DNA of 54,043 nucleotides. Source: an uncultured Lachnospiraceae bacterium (GTDB lineage Bacteria > Bacillota > Clostridia > Lachnospirales > Lachnospiraceae). The position numbers and the translations under genes were made by a program. The notes under the pieces were generated by a model, which did no database searches, had not been told where the DNA came from, and saw nothing but the letters and a program-made list of their open reading frames with translations. Positions 1-7,107 of the stretch are shown one piece after another. The DNA lies in NCBI GenBank assembly GCA_934370915.1, contig CAKRNI010000001.1, forward strand, positions 1 through 54,043. The letters run 5' to 3'. Positions within the stretch are counted from its first letter, which is position 1, and the number at the start of each line of letters is the position of its first letter.

Positions 1-8
1 GCGGGTGG

Positions 9-1235
9 CTATATGGCTGCCCGGAAAGCCTCAAAAAAAGTTATAAATTTTTTTGTCGTGGGCTTGACATACGGGTGACGGAGATCATGCAGCGTCAGAT
101 CGTCTGGTATCATCTCAGTCTCATCTTTTGCAATGTTCGTGTTGTAGATCTGAATCACCCGTTTAAACTCTGTTCTGGGGCTGCAAATATGCATCTGAGA
201 GCCATCATCCCGGATAAAAACGAAATTGTTTTGAAATTGTTTGCCGCGGGATCCTTTCCAGTAGTCACCCAGTCTGAGACAAGCCTCCTGTTGTTCATGC
301 ATAAGTTTTTTCGCAGCGGTGATGACAATATCCGGTACGATACAATGTCTCGTGGCATAGGTCTTTGTATCCTTATGAATAACTTCTCCTTCTACGACCG
401 ATGTAGATTTAGAGAAGTGGATCGTGTTCAGGGAAAAGTCAATGTCGCTCCATAAAAGAGAAACAATTTCTCCACGCCGGGCACCGGTAAAGAGAGCAAT
501 ATAGAAAAAGAGCTGCCATTTAAGATCGAGGGACCATAACTGAGTATATTCCTTGATCTGCACGGGTTTTCCGTTTCTCTTTACAGTGTGTGCCTTATGG
601 AGAACATTAACAGGGTGGTCAAGAATCCATAAAAACTGCTTTGCCTGCTCAAGGGTGAGCTGCTTGGTTTTGTATTCGCGTTTGACTTTGCCGCGGCCGC
701 GCTGTTTTCCTGCATAAATCAATGGATTAATAGGAATATAACCTTCCTCAACAGCGTAGGAGAGCACCGTGCTGATCGTAGCTCTGTATTTCGTTATGCT
801 GGATTCTGTCAGAGCACCGCCTTTTCCGTCAAGTCTGCAGCTATCCTGGCGTAATCCATTTAAAAACTCTTTGACAACATGGTTAGTGACCTGCGAAAGT
901 TTTATCTGACCGAGAGCCGGGATAATGCGGGAATTGATTCGCTGACGGTAATCGAACATGGTGGATTTTGCAAGCGCTTTGGATATTTCCATATCGGTGA
1001 AAAAGATATTGGAAAATTTCTCAAAAGTAATCTTATCACCAATAGAAGATCCTCCAGCCTTAATCTTATCCTCGAAACGTACAGCAAATTTTTCGGCTGC
1101 TTTGCGTGCGCGTTCTTCGGACCATTTCGGATCCGGAGTAAAAGTTGCTGTCTCTGATATTTTCTTTCCCTTGGAATCATAGCCGCAGGAAACGATAATG
1201 GTGTAACTGTCACCACGTTTGCGTATACTTGCCAT
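9..1235 (-). CDS. int: Prophage tyrosine integrase, truncated at C-terminus
   Basis: Site-specific tyrosine recombinase that would integrate and excise the phage. The 408-residue frame has an arm-binding N-terminus (about 1-60), a SAM-like core-binding domain (about 70-165) and a catalytic domain with TGARRGE (Arg253), a Lys near 288-291 and the HDLRH box (His383, Arg386). Straight after HDLRH the sequence becomes unrelated and Lys-rich and stops, so the GH motif and the tyrosine nucleophile are missing. A fitting C-terminal piece is at 42347-42488. The start is ATG with AAAGGAGA upstream. The gene lies beside the lysogeny module and reads towards the window edge. As it stands it should be catalytically dead. 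Confidence 0.9.
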   Translation of the reverse strand: MASIRKRGDSYTIIVSCGYDSKGKKISETATFTPDPKWSEERARKAAEKFAVRFEDKIKAGGSSIGDKITFEKFSNIFFTDMEISKALAKSTMFDYRQRINSRIIPALGQIKLSQVTNHVVKEFLNGLRQDSCRLDGKGGALTESSITKYRATISTVLSYAVEEGYIPINPLIYAGKQRGRGKVKREYKTKQLTLEQAKQFLWILDHPVNVLHKAHTVKRNGKPVQIKEYTQLWSLDLKWQLFFYIALFTGARRGEIVSLLWSDIDFSLNTIHFSKSTSVVEGEVIHKDTKTYATRHCIVPDIVITAAKKLMHEQQEACLRLGDYWKGSRGKQFQNNFVFIRDDGSQMHICSPRTEFKRVIQIYNTNIAKDETEMIPDDLTLHDLRHPYVKPTTKKFITFFEAFRAAI

Positions 1236-1252
1236 ATATCATTCTCCTTTCT

Positions 1253-1268
1253 GTTGCGACGTCGCAAC
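1253..1268. repeat. 16-bp palindrome, copy 1
   Basis: Perfect palindrome GTTGCGACGTCGCAAC, extendable to 18 bp by flanking T and A. It lies 18 bp upstream of the integrase start, just before its ribosome site. Identical 16-bp copies are at 13692, 24854 and 41216. Function unknown. Confidence 0.95.
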
Positions 1269-1384
1269 ACCTAAAAATGGGTATAAAAAATACGCCCCTT
1301 GCCAGGACGCATCGGAGATGATATAATTCAAGTATTCAGGTTGATTATATCTTCCGGAGCATCCGGCAAGAGAAAATCTATGTA

Positions 1385-1418
1385 AAGCCGTTCGGTGCGC
1401 CAACACCGGGCGGTTTTG
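1385..1418. terminator. Hairpin between integrase and Uma2 genes
   Basis: Stem-loop with inner CGGTG/CACCG and outer GCCG/CGGT arms, followed on the plus strand by TTTT. It could end stray rightward transcription or separate the Uma2 and int transcripts. The stem is interrupted, so confidence is moderate. Confidence 0.45.
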
Positions 1419-1446
1419 CTATTTATGGAAGCCGCACTGGAGCAAC

Positions 1447-1989
1447 CTATTTTAGGAGATCCCGGATCCGGATCGTAAGTCCCGGATAGATTCCAACAGG
1501 GACATCAGCATCGAAAGAATAAAGGCAGGGGTCACTGTCGTTTTCGTAGCAGTAGACGACAACCTTTTCCTTTGCCGGATCCACGATCCAGTATTCACGG
1601 ACACCGGCCTGAGAGTAGATCATGTTCTTCAGGCTATAGTCCATTTTGCGGCTGGCCGGGGAGACAATCTCAAAAATGAGGTCCGGAGCTCCGGAGCATC
1701 CGCGGTCGGTCAGCTTATTCGGATCGCAGATCACGGAAACGTCGGGTTCCACCCAGTCCTTATCATCGGCGTCGAGGTTGACGGCGAAGGGAGCAGGGTA
1801 TACCTCGCAAGATCCGTGGTTTTTCTTAATGTACTCCCGAATTGTAGCAGACAGCTCCATGACAAGCTTCTGGTGGATCCGACTCGGCGGAGCCATGTCG
1901 TAGAATTTGCCGTTGATCAGCTCGGCGCGTTCTTCTTCTGGTAAATTCCAGTAGTCTTCGGATGTATAATGGTCATTAAGTAATGGCAT
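1447..1989 (-). CDS. Uma2-family (DUF820) endonuclease-like protein
   Basis: 180 residues with the Uma2/DUF820 signature, a restriction-endonuclease-like PD-(D/E)xK fold: ELINGKFYDM near the N-terminus, VEPDVSVICD, GAPDLIFEIVSPAS and EYWIVDP towards the C-terminus. Members are common in cyanobacteria and in mobile elements, and their cellular role is not settled. The start ATG has a strong TTTGGAGGTG site. It sits between int and dinD in the leftward lysogenic block, a position typical of cargo genes expressed in the lysogen, so a defence or DNA-damage role is an inference only. Confidence 0.85.
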   Translation of the reverse strand: MPLLNDHYTSEDYWNLPEEERAELINGKFYDMAPPSRIHQKLVMELSATIREYIKKNHGSCEVYPAPFAVNLDADDKDWVEPDVSVICDPNKLTDRGCSGAPDLIFEIVSPASRKMDYSLKNMIYSQAGVREYWIVDPAKEKVVVYCYENDSDPCLYSFDADVPVGIYPGLTIRIRDLLK

Positions 1990-2013
1990 TGTAACACCTC
2001 CAAATAAAATCCG

Positions 2014-2919
2014 TTAAGAATCTTTAGAAGATAATTTCTTCTGTTGTTCTCGTTCGAGCTGCTTGATGCTCTTTTCAGGAGTAGGAAGATCTTCGGGCAT
2101 AGTGCCACCAAGTTCTGCGATTGTCTGGCGTACCTTTTTTCCTACATCGAAGTGTGTTTTGTTGGCATTTTCTTTACCTTGAATATTATCCCGGCGCAAT
2201 TTAGCTTCAGTCTGGGTGGCACGGAATAAATTGGCAGCAAGCTCTTCATAGCCCATGTGGTCTAGAATATTCTGATTCTTCTTTAACTTTTTACGACTTT
2301 TAATATCTTGGGCTTTTAAACCTCCATATAAACCCATGTAGCCATAATTTTGGAAAGTAGCATATTCCAGGGAGGTCTCGACCCCGGCATCCTTTGCGGC
2401 AGCAACCAGGAGTTTATTGTGTTCCTTCATTTCGTTACGGATGGCCAGACGTTTCTGGTCCTCTTCCAGAGATTCGAAATTCTCAATTAACTCTTGCTGG
2501 CGTGTTTTTACTGCAAAGTAAGTTTGACCGAGTGCAATTACCTTTTTGCGAGGATCGCCATTCTGAACAATTAAGTAGCAGGCATATCTTGAAAGCTCGT
2601 AATCAGTAACAGGCTTACTTGTTGCACCGGCTTCCACGATTTTGTTGACGTCAACAAAATGGTCAGAAATGTCGTTTCCGCTATTTTGGCATGCAAGAAT
2701 TGCCTTATCGATAACCTTAGAAAAGTTTCTCCATTCAGTGTATTCTAATGCAATCTGCAGATCTCGGGCATACCAGAATTCTTGTCCGTACTCATTGATA
2801 TGTTTGATTGATTCAAATAAAGATTCAGTATAGCCATTTTCTTCTTCTGGAGAGAGAGCTTTTGAAAGTGCTCTGTTCCGAATTTCCATTACCTTTGCTT
2901 CGAACTCTTCCTGTGTCAT
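2014..2919 (-). CDS. dinD: DinD-family DNA damage-inducible protein
   Basis: 301 residues resembling E. coli DinD, an SOS-induced protein reported to act on RecA filaments. The N-terminal half carries the BRO-like segment (EFWYARDLQIALEYTEWRNF), then DISDHFVDVNKIVEAGATSKPVTDYELSRYACYLIVQNGDPRKK split over the middle, and a charged C-terminus rich in Lys and Glu. I chose the ATG at 2919 because CGGAGG stands 7 bp upstream; the longer GTG start at 2976 has no usable site. It is co-directional with immA and the repressor, so probably expressed in lysogeny, and could tune SOS-linked induction of the prophage. Confidence 0.85.
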   Translation of the reverse strand: MTQEEFEAKVMEIRNRALSKALSPEEENGYTESLFESIKHINEYGQEFWYARDLQIALEYTEWRNFSKVIDKAILACQNSGNDISDHFVDVNKIVEAGATSKPVTDYELSRYACYLIVQNGDPRKKVIALGQTYFAVKTRQQELIENFESLEEDQKRLAIRNEMKEHNKLLVAAAKDAGVETSLEYATFQNYGYMGLYGGLKAQDIKSRKKLKKNQNILDHMGYEELAANLFRATQTEAKLRRDNIQGKENANKTHFDVGKKVRQTIAELGGTMPEDLPTPEKSIKQLEREQQKKLSSKDS

Positions 2920-2999
2920 ATCATTACCTCCGGCACGATTGTTTTGATTATCATTATAGAAAAAGAAATCGTCCACCTTCTTTCAATTTTATCATAGTT

Positions 3000-3458
3000 C
3001 TATATTTTCTCCATCACCGCCAAGTGCGGTTCAAACATGATCACATATCCATCCAGCTCTGTGTAGCAGCCATATTTTTCCCGATAGCATTCCAAGGCTT
3101 CTTTCAGAAATTCTTCTGACACTTCCAGACATTCCGCCAATTCATGAAGATTATGACAGTACCTACGGTATCCCTGGATGATTCCGGAGAGTCCGATCCG
3201 GCGGTCGTAGGCCCATAAGCGGGCTGCATATTCCTGCTTTCGATCAGAGACGGAACGCTGCTCTACGATACGACCAACAGTAGTATAGTAATGCCCAAGC
3301 TCTTCAGCAAGGACATCGGCTTTCTGGCGTTGGGTGGGAATGTCTTTTCGGATGGCAATCCGACGTCCCTTAATTCTTCCATCACTGGCTTGTAGAGGAG
3401 CCTCTTTAACAGTCAGCCCATTGCTGTCTGCTTCTATTAAAAGTTCATCATAGGTCAA
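3000..3458 (-). CDS. immA: ImmA/IrrE-family metallopeptidase
   Basis: About 152 residues of the ImmA/IrrE zinc protease family, which cleaves the cognate XRE repressor on DNA damage in elements such as ICEBs1. The active-site helix reads LAEELGHYYTT: the second His and the Glu pair are present, while the first His of a textbook HExxH is Ala, a variant familiar in phage members. It is immediately downstream of the repressor gene with only a few bases between them, the classical ImmR-ImmA arrangement. Start is uncertain: TTG at 3458 fits spacing to AGGGGG best, and TTG at 3467 is the alternative. Confidence 0.88.
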   Translation of the reverse strand: MTYDELLIEADSNGLTVKEAPLQASDGRIKGRRIAIRKDIPTQRQKADVLAEELGHYYTTVGRIVEQRSVSDRKQEYAARLWAYDRRIGLSGIIQGYRRYCHNLHELAECLEVSEEFLKEALECYREKYGCYTELDGYVIMFEPHLAVMEKI

Positions 3459-3472
3459 GTTGATCAATCCCC

Positions 3473-4042
3473 CTATTTTTTCCAGAAGGAATTATTCTCC
3501 ATAATGGCATCATCATTTTGCTTCATATCATCGGTCGTTTCTACGTCTGTACGATCATGGGCGGCATCAGGTATTAAATGCAGTTGCTCTTCTTCCATTT
3601 GCTGAATTTTTAAGAGATTTTCAGAGTAGCTAATTACTTTTTTCTTATTTACATCAGAAAGTTGTACATAATTAACCAATAATTTTTTTCCAGGTTCGTG
3701 GAAGAGAGCGCGTAGTTCTGGGTTTTCATATACTTCTTGTGCAACTTTTCGCGTTTCGTTATTAAGATAATAATCCGGTTCAGGCTCAACTGTATTCGAT
3801 TCTAGTTGAAAATTAATATAGTCTTCATCATTTACTTGGTCAGGGCCAGCATCAATTCCCATGATATAAAGAGGAGAAACATTTAAGGCTTTAGCAAGAA
3901 GTGCAATTTTGTCACGTCTCATATTTTCAATGTAGCCACTTTCCCATTTTTTTACAGTGCTTTTGGTTACACCAACAATTTTCCCTACATCTTCTAAAGT
4001 AAGACCGAGTTCTTTGCGCCGTTCGTATAGTCTGTTATCCAT
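3473..4042 (-). CDS. XRE-family lysogeny repressor (CI/ImmR-like)
   Basis: 189 residues. An HTH_3 domain fills residues 1-65 (RRKELGLTLEDVGKIVGV, then KSTVKKWESG), followed by an acidic linker and an unclassified C-terminus rather than a LexA-like peptidase domain. It is therefore likely inactivated by the neighbouring ImmA protease instead of by self-cleavage. It is transcribed leftward from a well-formed promoter (TTGCAA, 17 bp, TATAAT at 4073-4101) and faces the early genes. Operator-like repeats AGTTTC-N6-GAAACT in the divergent region are the probable binding sites, one lying inside its own promoter. Confidence 0.9.
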   Translation of the reverse strand: MDNRLYERRKELGLTLEDVGKIVGVTKSTVKKWESGYIENMRRDKIALLAKALNVSPLYIMGIDAGPDQVNDEDYINFQLESNTVEPEPDYYLNNETRKVAQEVYENPELRALFHEPGKKLLVNYVQLSDVNKKKVISYSENLLKIQQMEEEQLHLIPDAAHDRTDVETTDDMKQNDDAIMENNSFWKK

Positions 4043-4072
4043 ATGGCGACCTCGCTTTCATTGATTAAGTAT

Positions 4073-4101
4073 ATTATAATACGAGAGTTTCCTTTTTGCA
4101 A
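4073..4101 (-). promoter_or_regulatory. Leftward lysogeny promoter
   Basis: On the minus strand TTGCAA (-35, 4096-4101) and TATAAT (-10, 4073-4078) are separated by exactly 17 bp. It reads into the repressor, immA, dinD, Uma2 and int. Operator-like repeat O1 covers the spacer and -35. Confidence 0.8.
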
Positions 4102-4103
4102 CA
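4086..4103. promoter_or_regulatory. Operator-like repeat O1
   Basis: AGTTTC-N6-GCAACA, a degenerate copy of the dyad AGTTTC-N6-GAAACT. It overlaps the leftward promoter between -35 and -10. Confidence 0.55.
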
Positions 4104-4125
4104 TTTAAAGCTAAAAAACAAAAAA

Positions 4126-4143
4126 AGTTTCTTTTAATAAACA
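4126..4143. promoter_or_regulatory. Operator-like repeat O2
   Basis: AGTTTC-N6-TAAACA, with the left half-site exact and the right half-site matching at four of six positions. It lies just upstream of the rightward -35 box. Confidence 0.55.
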
Positions 4144-4150
4144 AAAAGGC

Positions 4151-4179
4151 TTGACGATAAGAAGGAAAGGTGGTATAAA
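4151..4179 (+). promoter_or_regulatory. Rightward early promoter
   Basis: TTGACG (4151-4156), a 17-bp spacer and TATAAA (4174-4179). It reads into the Cro-like gene and the antirepressor. Operator O3 begins 4 bp after the -10 box, so repressor binding would block initiation. Confidence 0.8.
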
Positions 4180-4182
4180 AAT

Positions 4183-4200
4183 AGTATCCTAAAAGAAACT
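4183..4200. promoter_or_regulatory. Operator-like repeat O3
   Basis: AGTATC-CTAAAA-GAAACT, one mismatch from a perfect dyad, at the expected start site of the rightward promoter. Confidence 0.65.
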
Positions 4201-4215
4201 TTTGGAGGTGATGTT

Positions 4216-4443
4216 TTGAATGGATTACTTTTAAAATCAAAAATCACATCGGAAGGCATGAGTATTAAAGATGTGATTTACAAGCTGAAGATGCAGGGAA
4301 TACATATAAGTAGAACAGCCTTTTATCGAAAAATGTATGGTGATAGCGAGTTTGATAGAAAAGAGATAATGGCAATCGTTAATGTGTTGGACTTGCAGGA
4401 TTCAGATATAATGAGTATTTTTTTTGCGGAAAAAGTTTCCTAA
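4216..4443 (+). CDS. Small Cro-like DNA-binding protein
   Basis: 75 residues with a predicted helix-turn-helix (MSIKDVIYKLKMQGIHISR then TAFYRKMYG). It is the first gene of the rightward operon, where Cro is expected. It uses a TTG start with GGAGGTG 7 bp upstream; the ATG 4 bp later is out of frame. A fourth operator-like dyad overlaps its stop codon. Role as an antagonist of the leftward promoter is inferred from position and size. Confidence 0.75.
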   Translation: MNGLLLKSKITSEGMSIKDVIYKLKMQGIHISRTAFYRKMYGDSEFDRKEIMAIVNVLDLQDSDIMSIFFAEKVS

Positions 4444-4451
4444 AAGAAACT
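4434..4451. promoter_or_regulatory. Operator-like repeat O4 (perfect dyad)
   Basis: AGTTTC-CTAAAA-GAAACT, the perfect member of the operator family. It spans the stop codon of the Cro-like gene just upstream of the antirepressor ribosome site, so it could act as a roadblock or as a second regulated start. Confidence 0.65.
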
Positions 4452-4467
4452 GAAAGAGGTGAGTAAC

Positions 4468-5253
4468 ATGACTGATTTAATCAAAGTTACATATGGGACT
4501 GGAGAGCCGACTGTGTCGGCAAGAGACTTATATGATTTATTATCACAGGAAGATGGAGCCAAAGGAACAGAACGTTTTAGCAAATGGTTCGAAAGATATT
4601 CCGGTTACGGATTTGTTCCAGGGGATGATTTTTCAACCCCGCACAAAAAAGTACGGGTTCAAATCGAAGGAAGCCGGGAAGTTCAAAGGGAAGTCGAGGA
4701 TTACGATTTGTCTATTGATATGGCAAAACAGATCTGTATGCTGCAGAGAACTGAAAAAGGAAAAGAATTGCGCCAGTATTTTATTAACCTGGAAAAAGCC
4801 TGGAATACCCCGGAGCAGGTGTTTGCTAGAGCGTTGCGCATGGCGGATCAGACGATTAACAACCTGAAGGAACATTGTCAATTCCTTGGCGGCCAGATTG
4901 AGGAGCAGCAGAAGGTAATCGAGGAATTACAGCCGAAAGCTTCTTATTATGATCTGATTCTTCAGTGTAAAGACCTAATTGCTACGACTGTAATTGCAAA
5001 AGATTATGGAATGTCAGCAAAGAGATTCAATGCAATTCTCCATGAATTGAAGGTTCAGTTTAAACAGGGTGACACCTGGGTGTTGTATGCAAAGTATCAG
5101 GGAAATGGATATTTGAAATTTAAAACACATAATTACGCAGATTTCAATGGAGTTCAGCATGCAAAGGAACATGCCTACTGGACACAAAAGGGACGTTTGT
5201 TTTTGTATGACTTGTTAAAACAGAACGACATTCTGCCGTTGATGGAGAATTAG
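4468..5253 (+). CDS. Phage antirepressor, AntA/AntB plus KilAC domains
   Basis: 261 residues. The N-terminal AntA/AntB domain spans about 1-110 (VSARDLYDLLSQ, then RFSKWFERY, DYDLSIDMAKQICMLQRTEKG) and a C-terminal KilAC domain spans about 120-255 (YDLILQCKDLIATTVIAKDYGMS, ending GRLFLYDLLKQ), both typical of antirepressors that relieve CI repression. I prefer ATG 4468 over GTG 4459 because AAAGAGGTG is 7 bp upstream. It follows the Cro-like gene directly in the early operon. Confidence 0.9.
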   Translation: MTDLIKVTYGTGEPTVSARDLYDLLSQEDGAKGTERFSKWFERYSGYGFVPGDDFSTPHKKVRVQIEGSREVQREVEDYDLSIDMAKQICMLQRTEKGKELRQYFINLEKAWNTPEQVFARALRMADQTINNLKEHCQFLGGQIEEQQKVIEELQPKASYYDLILQCKDLIATTVIAKDYGMSAKRFNAILHELKVQFKQGDTWVLYAKYQGNGYLKFKTHNYADFNGVQHAKEHAYWTQKGRLFLYDLLKQNDILPLMEN

Positions 5254-5284
5254 AATGCTGTTGGAGCAGGGGGAGGTGAGACCG

Positions 5285-5506
5285 ATGACAACCATCTGGT
5301 TCCAGATGTTAGGAAAAATAAGAAGGGACTTAACCGAGCGGAAAGTTCCGGAAGAGGAACAGACAGAAATCATCCAGAAGTTGAAGACAGTTTCCTTAAA
5401 GAATATAAACCTGCGCGGGAATATGCTTAACCTGAAGGAAAAGCATATTGGCACCGTGCAGGGGTACTACCAGGAAATCCTGAAAGAATATGTTACTCAG
5501 GTTTGA
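5285..5506 (+). CDS. Hypothetical small phage protein
   Basis: 73 residues, charged and helical in character, family not recognised. The ATG at 5285 has GGGAGGTGAG upstream and is preferred over the start at 5255. Its 3' end overlaps by 14 bp the end of a leftward gene (5493-5744), so the two converge. Confidence 0.6.
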   Translation: MTTIWFQMLGKIRRDLTERKVPEEEQTEIIQKLKTVSLKNINLRGNMLNLKEKHIGTVQGYYQEILKEYVTQV

Positions 5507-5744
5507 TTTTTGCCAGTTCGGCTTTTAACTCGTTGATGTCGAGGCATAAGGTACATATCTTTTTCGGTTTTTCGTTATGATCCAGTGTCATAACATCTGC
5601 AAATACCAAGTTGAGTTCCTTATCGTAGGTGTCAGAAAATTGTAACCAACGATCGCTGACATTACAAGGAACATATCCGGTTCCATGGATGTTATGTTCA
5701 CGTTCAGATCGAGAAACGGGGATCCTTATTATCTTAGATTTCAT
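5493..5744 (-). CDS. Hypothetical small protein, leftward in early region
   Basis: 83 residues, not recognised. It starts at ATG 5744 with GAAGG upstream, inside a roughly 100-bp divergent control region that recurs at about 6185-6280. No membrane segment. It runs against the early operon, so it needs its own promoter: TATACT about 55 bp upstream of the start is a candidate -10 box. Confidence 0.5.
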   Translation of the reverse strand: MKSKIIRIPVSRSEREHNIHGTGYVPCNVSDRWLQFSDTYDKELNLVFADVMTLDHNEKPKKICTLCLDINELKAELAKIKPE

Positions 5745-5759
5745 ACCATTGTACCTTCT

Positions 5760-5856
5760 TTCTATACTTAGCTCTGGCGGGAGCCTGTACAGAAAGTATA
5801 ACGCAATGGAGATGTGAGAGCAAGCATACAAAGATGCGGAAGGGATGAGAGAGATG
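5760..5856. repeat. Divergent control region, copy 1
   Basis: About 100 bp lying between a leftward and a rightward small gene and clearly related to 6182-6277. Shared blocks on the plus strand are GCCTGTACAGA, AGTATA, CAAGCAT-CAAAGATGCG and GGG-TGAGAGAG. CTGTAC occurs as an inverted pair in copy 2. The arrangement suggests a duplicated bidirectional promoter with a common operator. Confidence 0.65.
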
Positions 5857-6036
5857 AACATTACAGATAAAGGCTTGGAAGAAATCGAGAAGATGGCAGA
5901 TCGGCATCACGATTCTGCTGTACTGCTGATCTGCCAAGTTCTGCGTGAATTGAGAGAATTAAGAAAGCTGACTGAGGTAGGTCATAACACCTGTAATTGC
6001 GGCGACTGTTCCGCCGATTGCACTGATAAGGGCTAA
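5854..6036 (+). CDS. Hypothetical 60-residue protein with Cys cluster
   Basis: Unrecognised helical protein (LICQVLRELRELRKL) ending in a cysteine cluster, CNCGDCSADC, that could bind metal. The ATG at 5854 is chosen because the matching control region of copy 2 places the start at the same point after GGG-TGAGAGAG. Its last 78 bp overlap the leftward gene at 5959-6165 in antisense. Confidence 0.5.
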   Translation: MNITDKGLEEIEKMADRHHDSAVLLICQVLRELRELRKLTEVGHNTCNCGDCSADCTDKG

Positions 6037-6165
6037 GATAAGCATAGTTAGATTATATGGACGGGATTGTTTTTCCTTTTCCTCCATATATCGAATAATC
6101 TTTGTGGAGTCATCGAGGCAAGCATCCATAAGTGCCTGATGAGTCTCTTCATCAAACTCAAGCAT
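5959..6165 (-). CDS. Small membrane protein
   Basis: 68 residues. The N-terminal half is acidic and soluble (MLEFDEETHQALMDACL) and the C-terminal third is one transmembrane helix (LTMLILALISAIGGTVAAI). AAAGGAGA precedes ATG 6165. It is the leftward partner of the second divergent control region. A holin-like, superinfection-exclusion or antitoxin role is possible, and nothing in the sequence decides between them. Confidence 0.55.
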   Translation of the reverse strand: MLEFDEETHQALMDACLDDSTKIIRYMEEKEKQSRPYNLTMLILALISAIGGTVAAITGVMTYLSQLS

Positions 6166-6181
6166 GGTCAATCTCCTTTCT

Positions 6182-6277
6182 TCTGTACTCGGCGGTGCAA
6201 CGCCTGTACAGACAGTATACCACTTCGGATATGAGGAGAACAAGCATGCAAAGATGCGAAAGGGGTGAGAGAGGTGG
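6182..6277. repeat. Divergent control region, copy 2
   Basis: Related copy of 5760-5856, with the same order of CCTGTACAGA, AGTATA, CAAGCATGCAAAGATGCG and GGGGTGAGAGAGG. It separates the 68-residue membrane protein gene (leftward) from a 30-residue hydrophobic peptide gene (rightward). Confidence 0.65.
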
Positions 6278-6366
6278 AGAAATTATTGCTGAATGCAATG
6301 AAGGTTATTGTCTGTGCGTTGGGCGTCATTATTGGTCTTTTATTTTCGATCCTTATTAAAATCTGA
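6274..6366 (+). CDS. 30-residue hydrophobic peptide
   Basis: A very short frame starting at GTG 6274 after GGGGTGAGAGAGG. It encodes MEKLLLNAMKVIVC followed by an uninterrupted hydrophobic stretch and ends in Lys-Ile: one membrane helix with almost nothing else. Size and layout resemble type I toxin peptides or phage membrane micropeptides. An overlapping frame continues to about 6450 with protein-like composition (NDKVFIYLDDYDEGIATMKR) but has no good start. Confidence 0.45.
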   Translation: MEKLLLNAMKVIVCALGVIIGLLFSILIKI

Positions 6367-6455
6367 AAACAGGTTAAATGACAAGGTATTTATTTACCTG
6401 GACGACTACGATGAGGGGATAGCGACCATGAAAAGAAAAGAGAGGTGAAACAACT

Positions 6456-6710
6456 GTGGTACCGAGAATGAGAACACTTGATCAATGTGCAGTGTATTTT
6501 AAGGAGCAGGATCCGGAGACTACCTTGACGCGCTACCGGATCCGCCAGATGGTTCTGAATGGCACTATTCCGCATGTGATGTGCGGAAAGAAGTACCTTG
6601 TAAACTTGGACAAGCTGATCGAATATCTTTCTGAACCGGAGACAGCGCCGGAACCAGAGAAAAAGATAGAGGCTAAACGTCTGAAGGTCCACAGACTGGT
6701 ACCGCACTAA
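6456..6710 (+). CDS. Excisionase-like helix-turn-helix protein
   Basis: 84 residues with a MerR/excisionase-type winged HTH: LDQCAVYFKE, then TRYRIRQMVLNGTIPHVMCG and KYLVNLDKLIEYL, which is the usual order of helix, wing and second helix in Xis-like proteins. GTG 6456 has AGAGGTG 8 bp upstream; ATG 6468 is an alternative. Could be Xis or an early regulator; it is far from int. Confidence 0.65.
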   Translation: MVPRMRTLDQCAVYFKEQDPETTLTRYRIRQMVLNGTIPHVMCGKKYLVNLDKLIEYLSEPETAPEPEKKIEAKRLKVHRLVPH

Positions 6711-6745
6711 GAAAAATTACGATGCAGCGGAAGGAGGTGAAACAG

Positions 6746-7018
6746 ATGTATGAGATCAATAAAAGGGCGACAGGCACTCTGTCAGCGGTGCAACCGGATC
6801 TGGAATATATCCCGGTTTGCAGTGATCCACGGGGAGTATATTTGCCCGAAATGCACAAGGAGGGCGCGGTCCTCAAAGAGAGCCATATCCGGATCGAGAG
6901 GCAGTCAACGCTGTTTGATGTGATGGAGAAGGCTGGCAGCGTGATCGGCGGTCTGGCAAGTCTGGGGATGGTGTATGTCCTCGGCTGTATGGTTGTAAGA
7001 TTCGGGATTTTAATTTAA
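6746..7018 (+). CDS. Hypothetical protein with C-terminal membrane helix
   Basis: 90 residues, family not recognised, with a hydrophobic C-terminus (GSVIGGLASLGMVYVLGCM). ATG 6746 follows GGAAGGAGGTGAAACAG and is preferred to the upstream in-frame ATG at 6722. It closes the small-gene early cluster, ahead of a stem-loop. Confidence 0.55.
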   Translation: MYEINKRATGTLSAVQPDLEYIPVCSDPRGVYLPEMHKEGAVLKESHIRIERQSTLFDVMEKAGSVIGGLASLGMVYVLGCMVVRFGILI

Positions 7019-7021
7019 AAA

Positions 7022-7056
7022 GATCCCCATAGCGGAGCGGCAACTCCGAGGGGATC
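7022..7056 (+). terminator. Strong stem-loop after early small genes
   Basis: GATCCCC at 7022-7028 pairs with GGGGATC at 7050-7056, with an inner GCGGAG/CTCCG extension. There is no clear U-tract, so it may be an attenuator or processing site rather than a simple terminator. Confidence 0.5.
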
Positions 7057-7107
7057 ATGTAAAAAGTTTACACCTCTATTTTAGAGGAGAAAGAGGAGAA
7101 AATCAAG

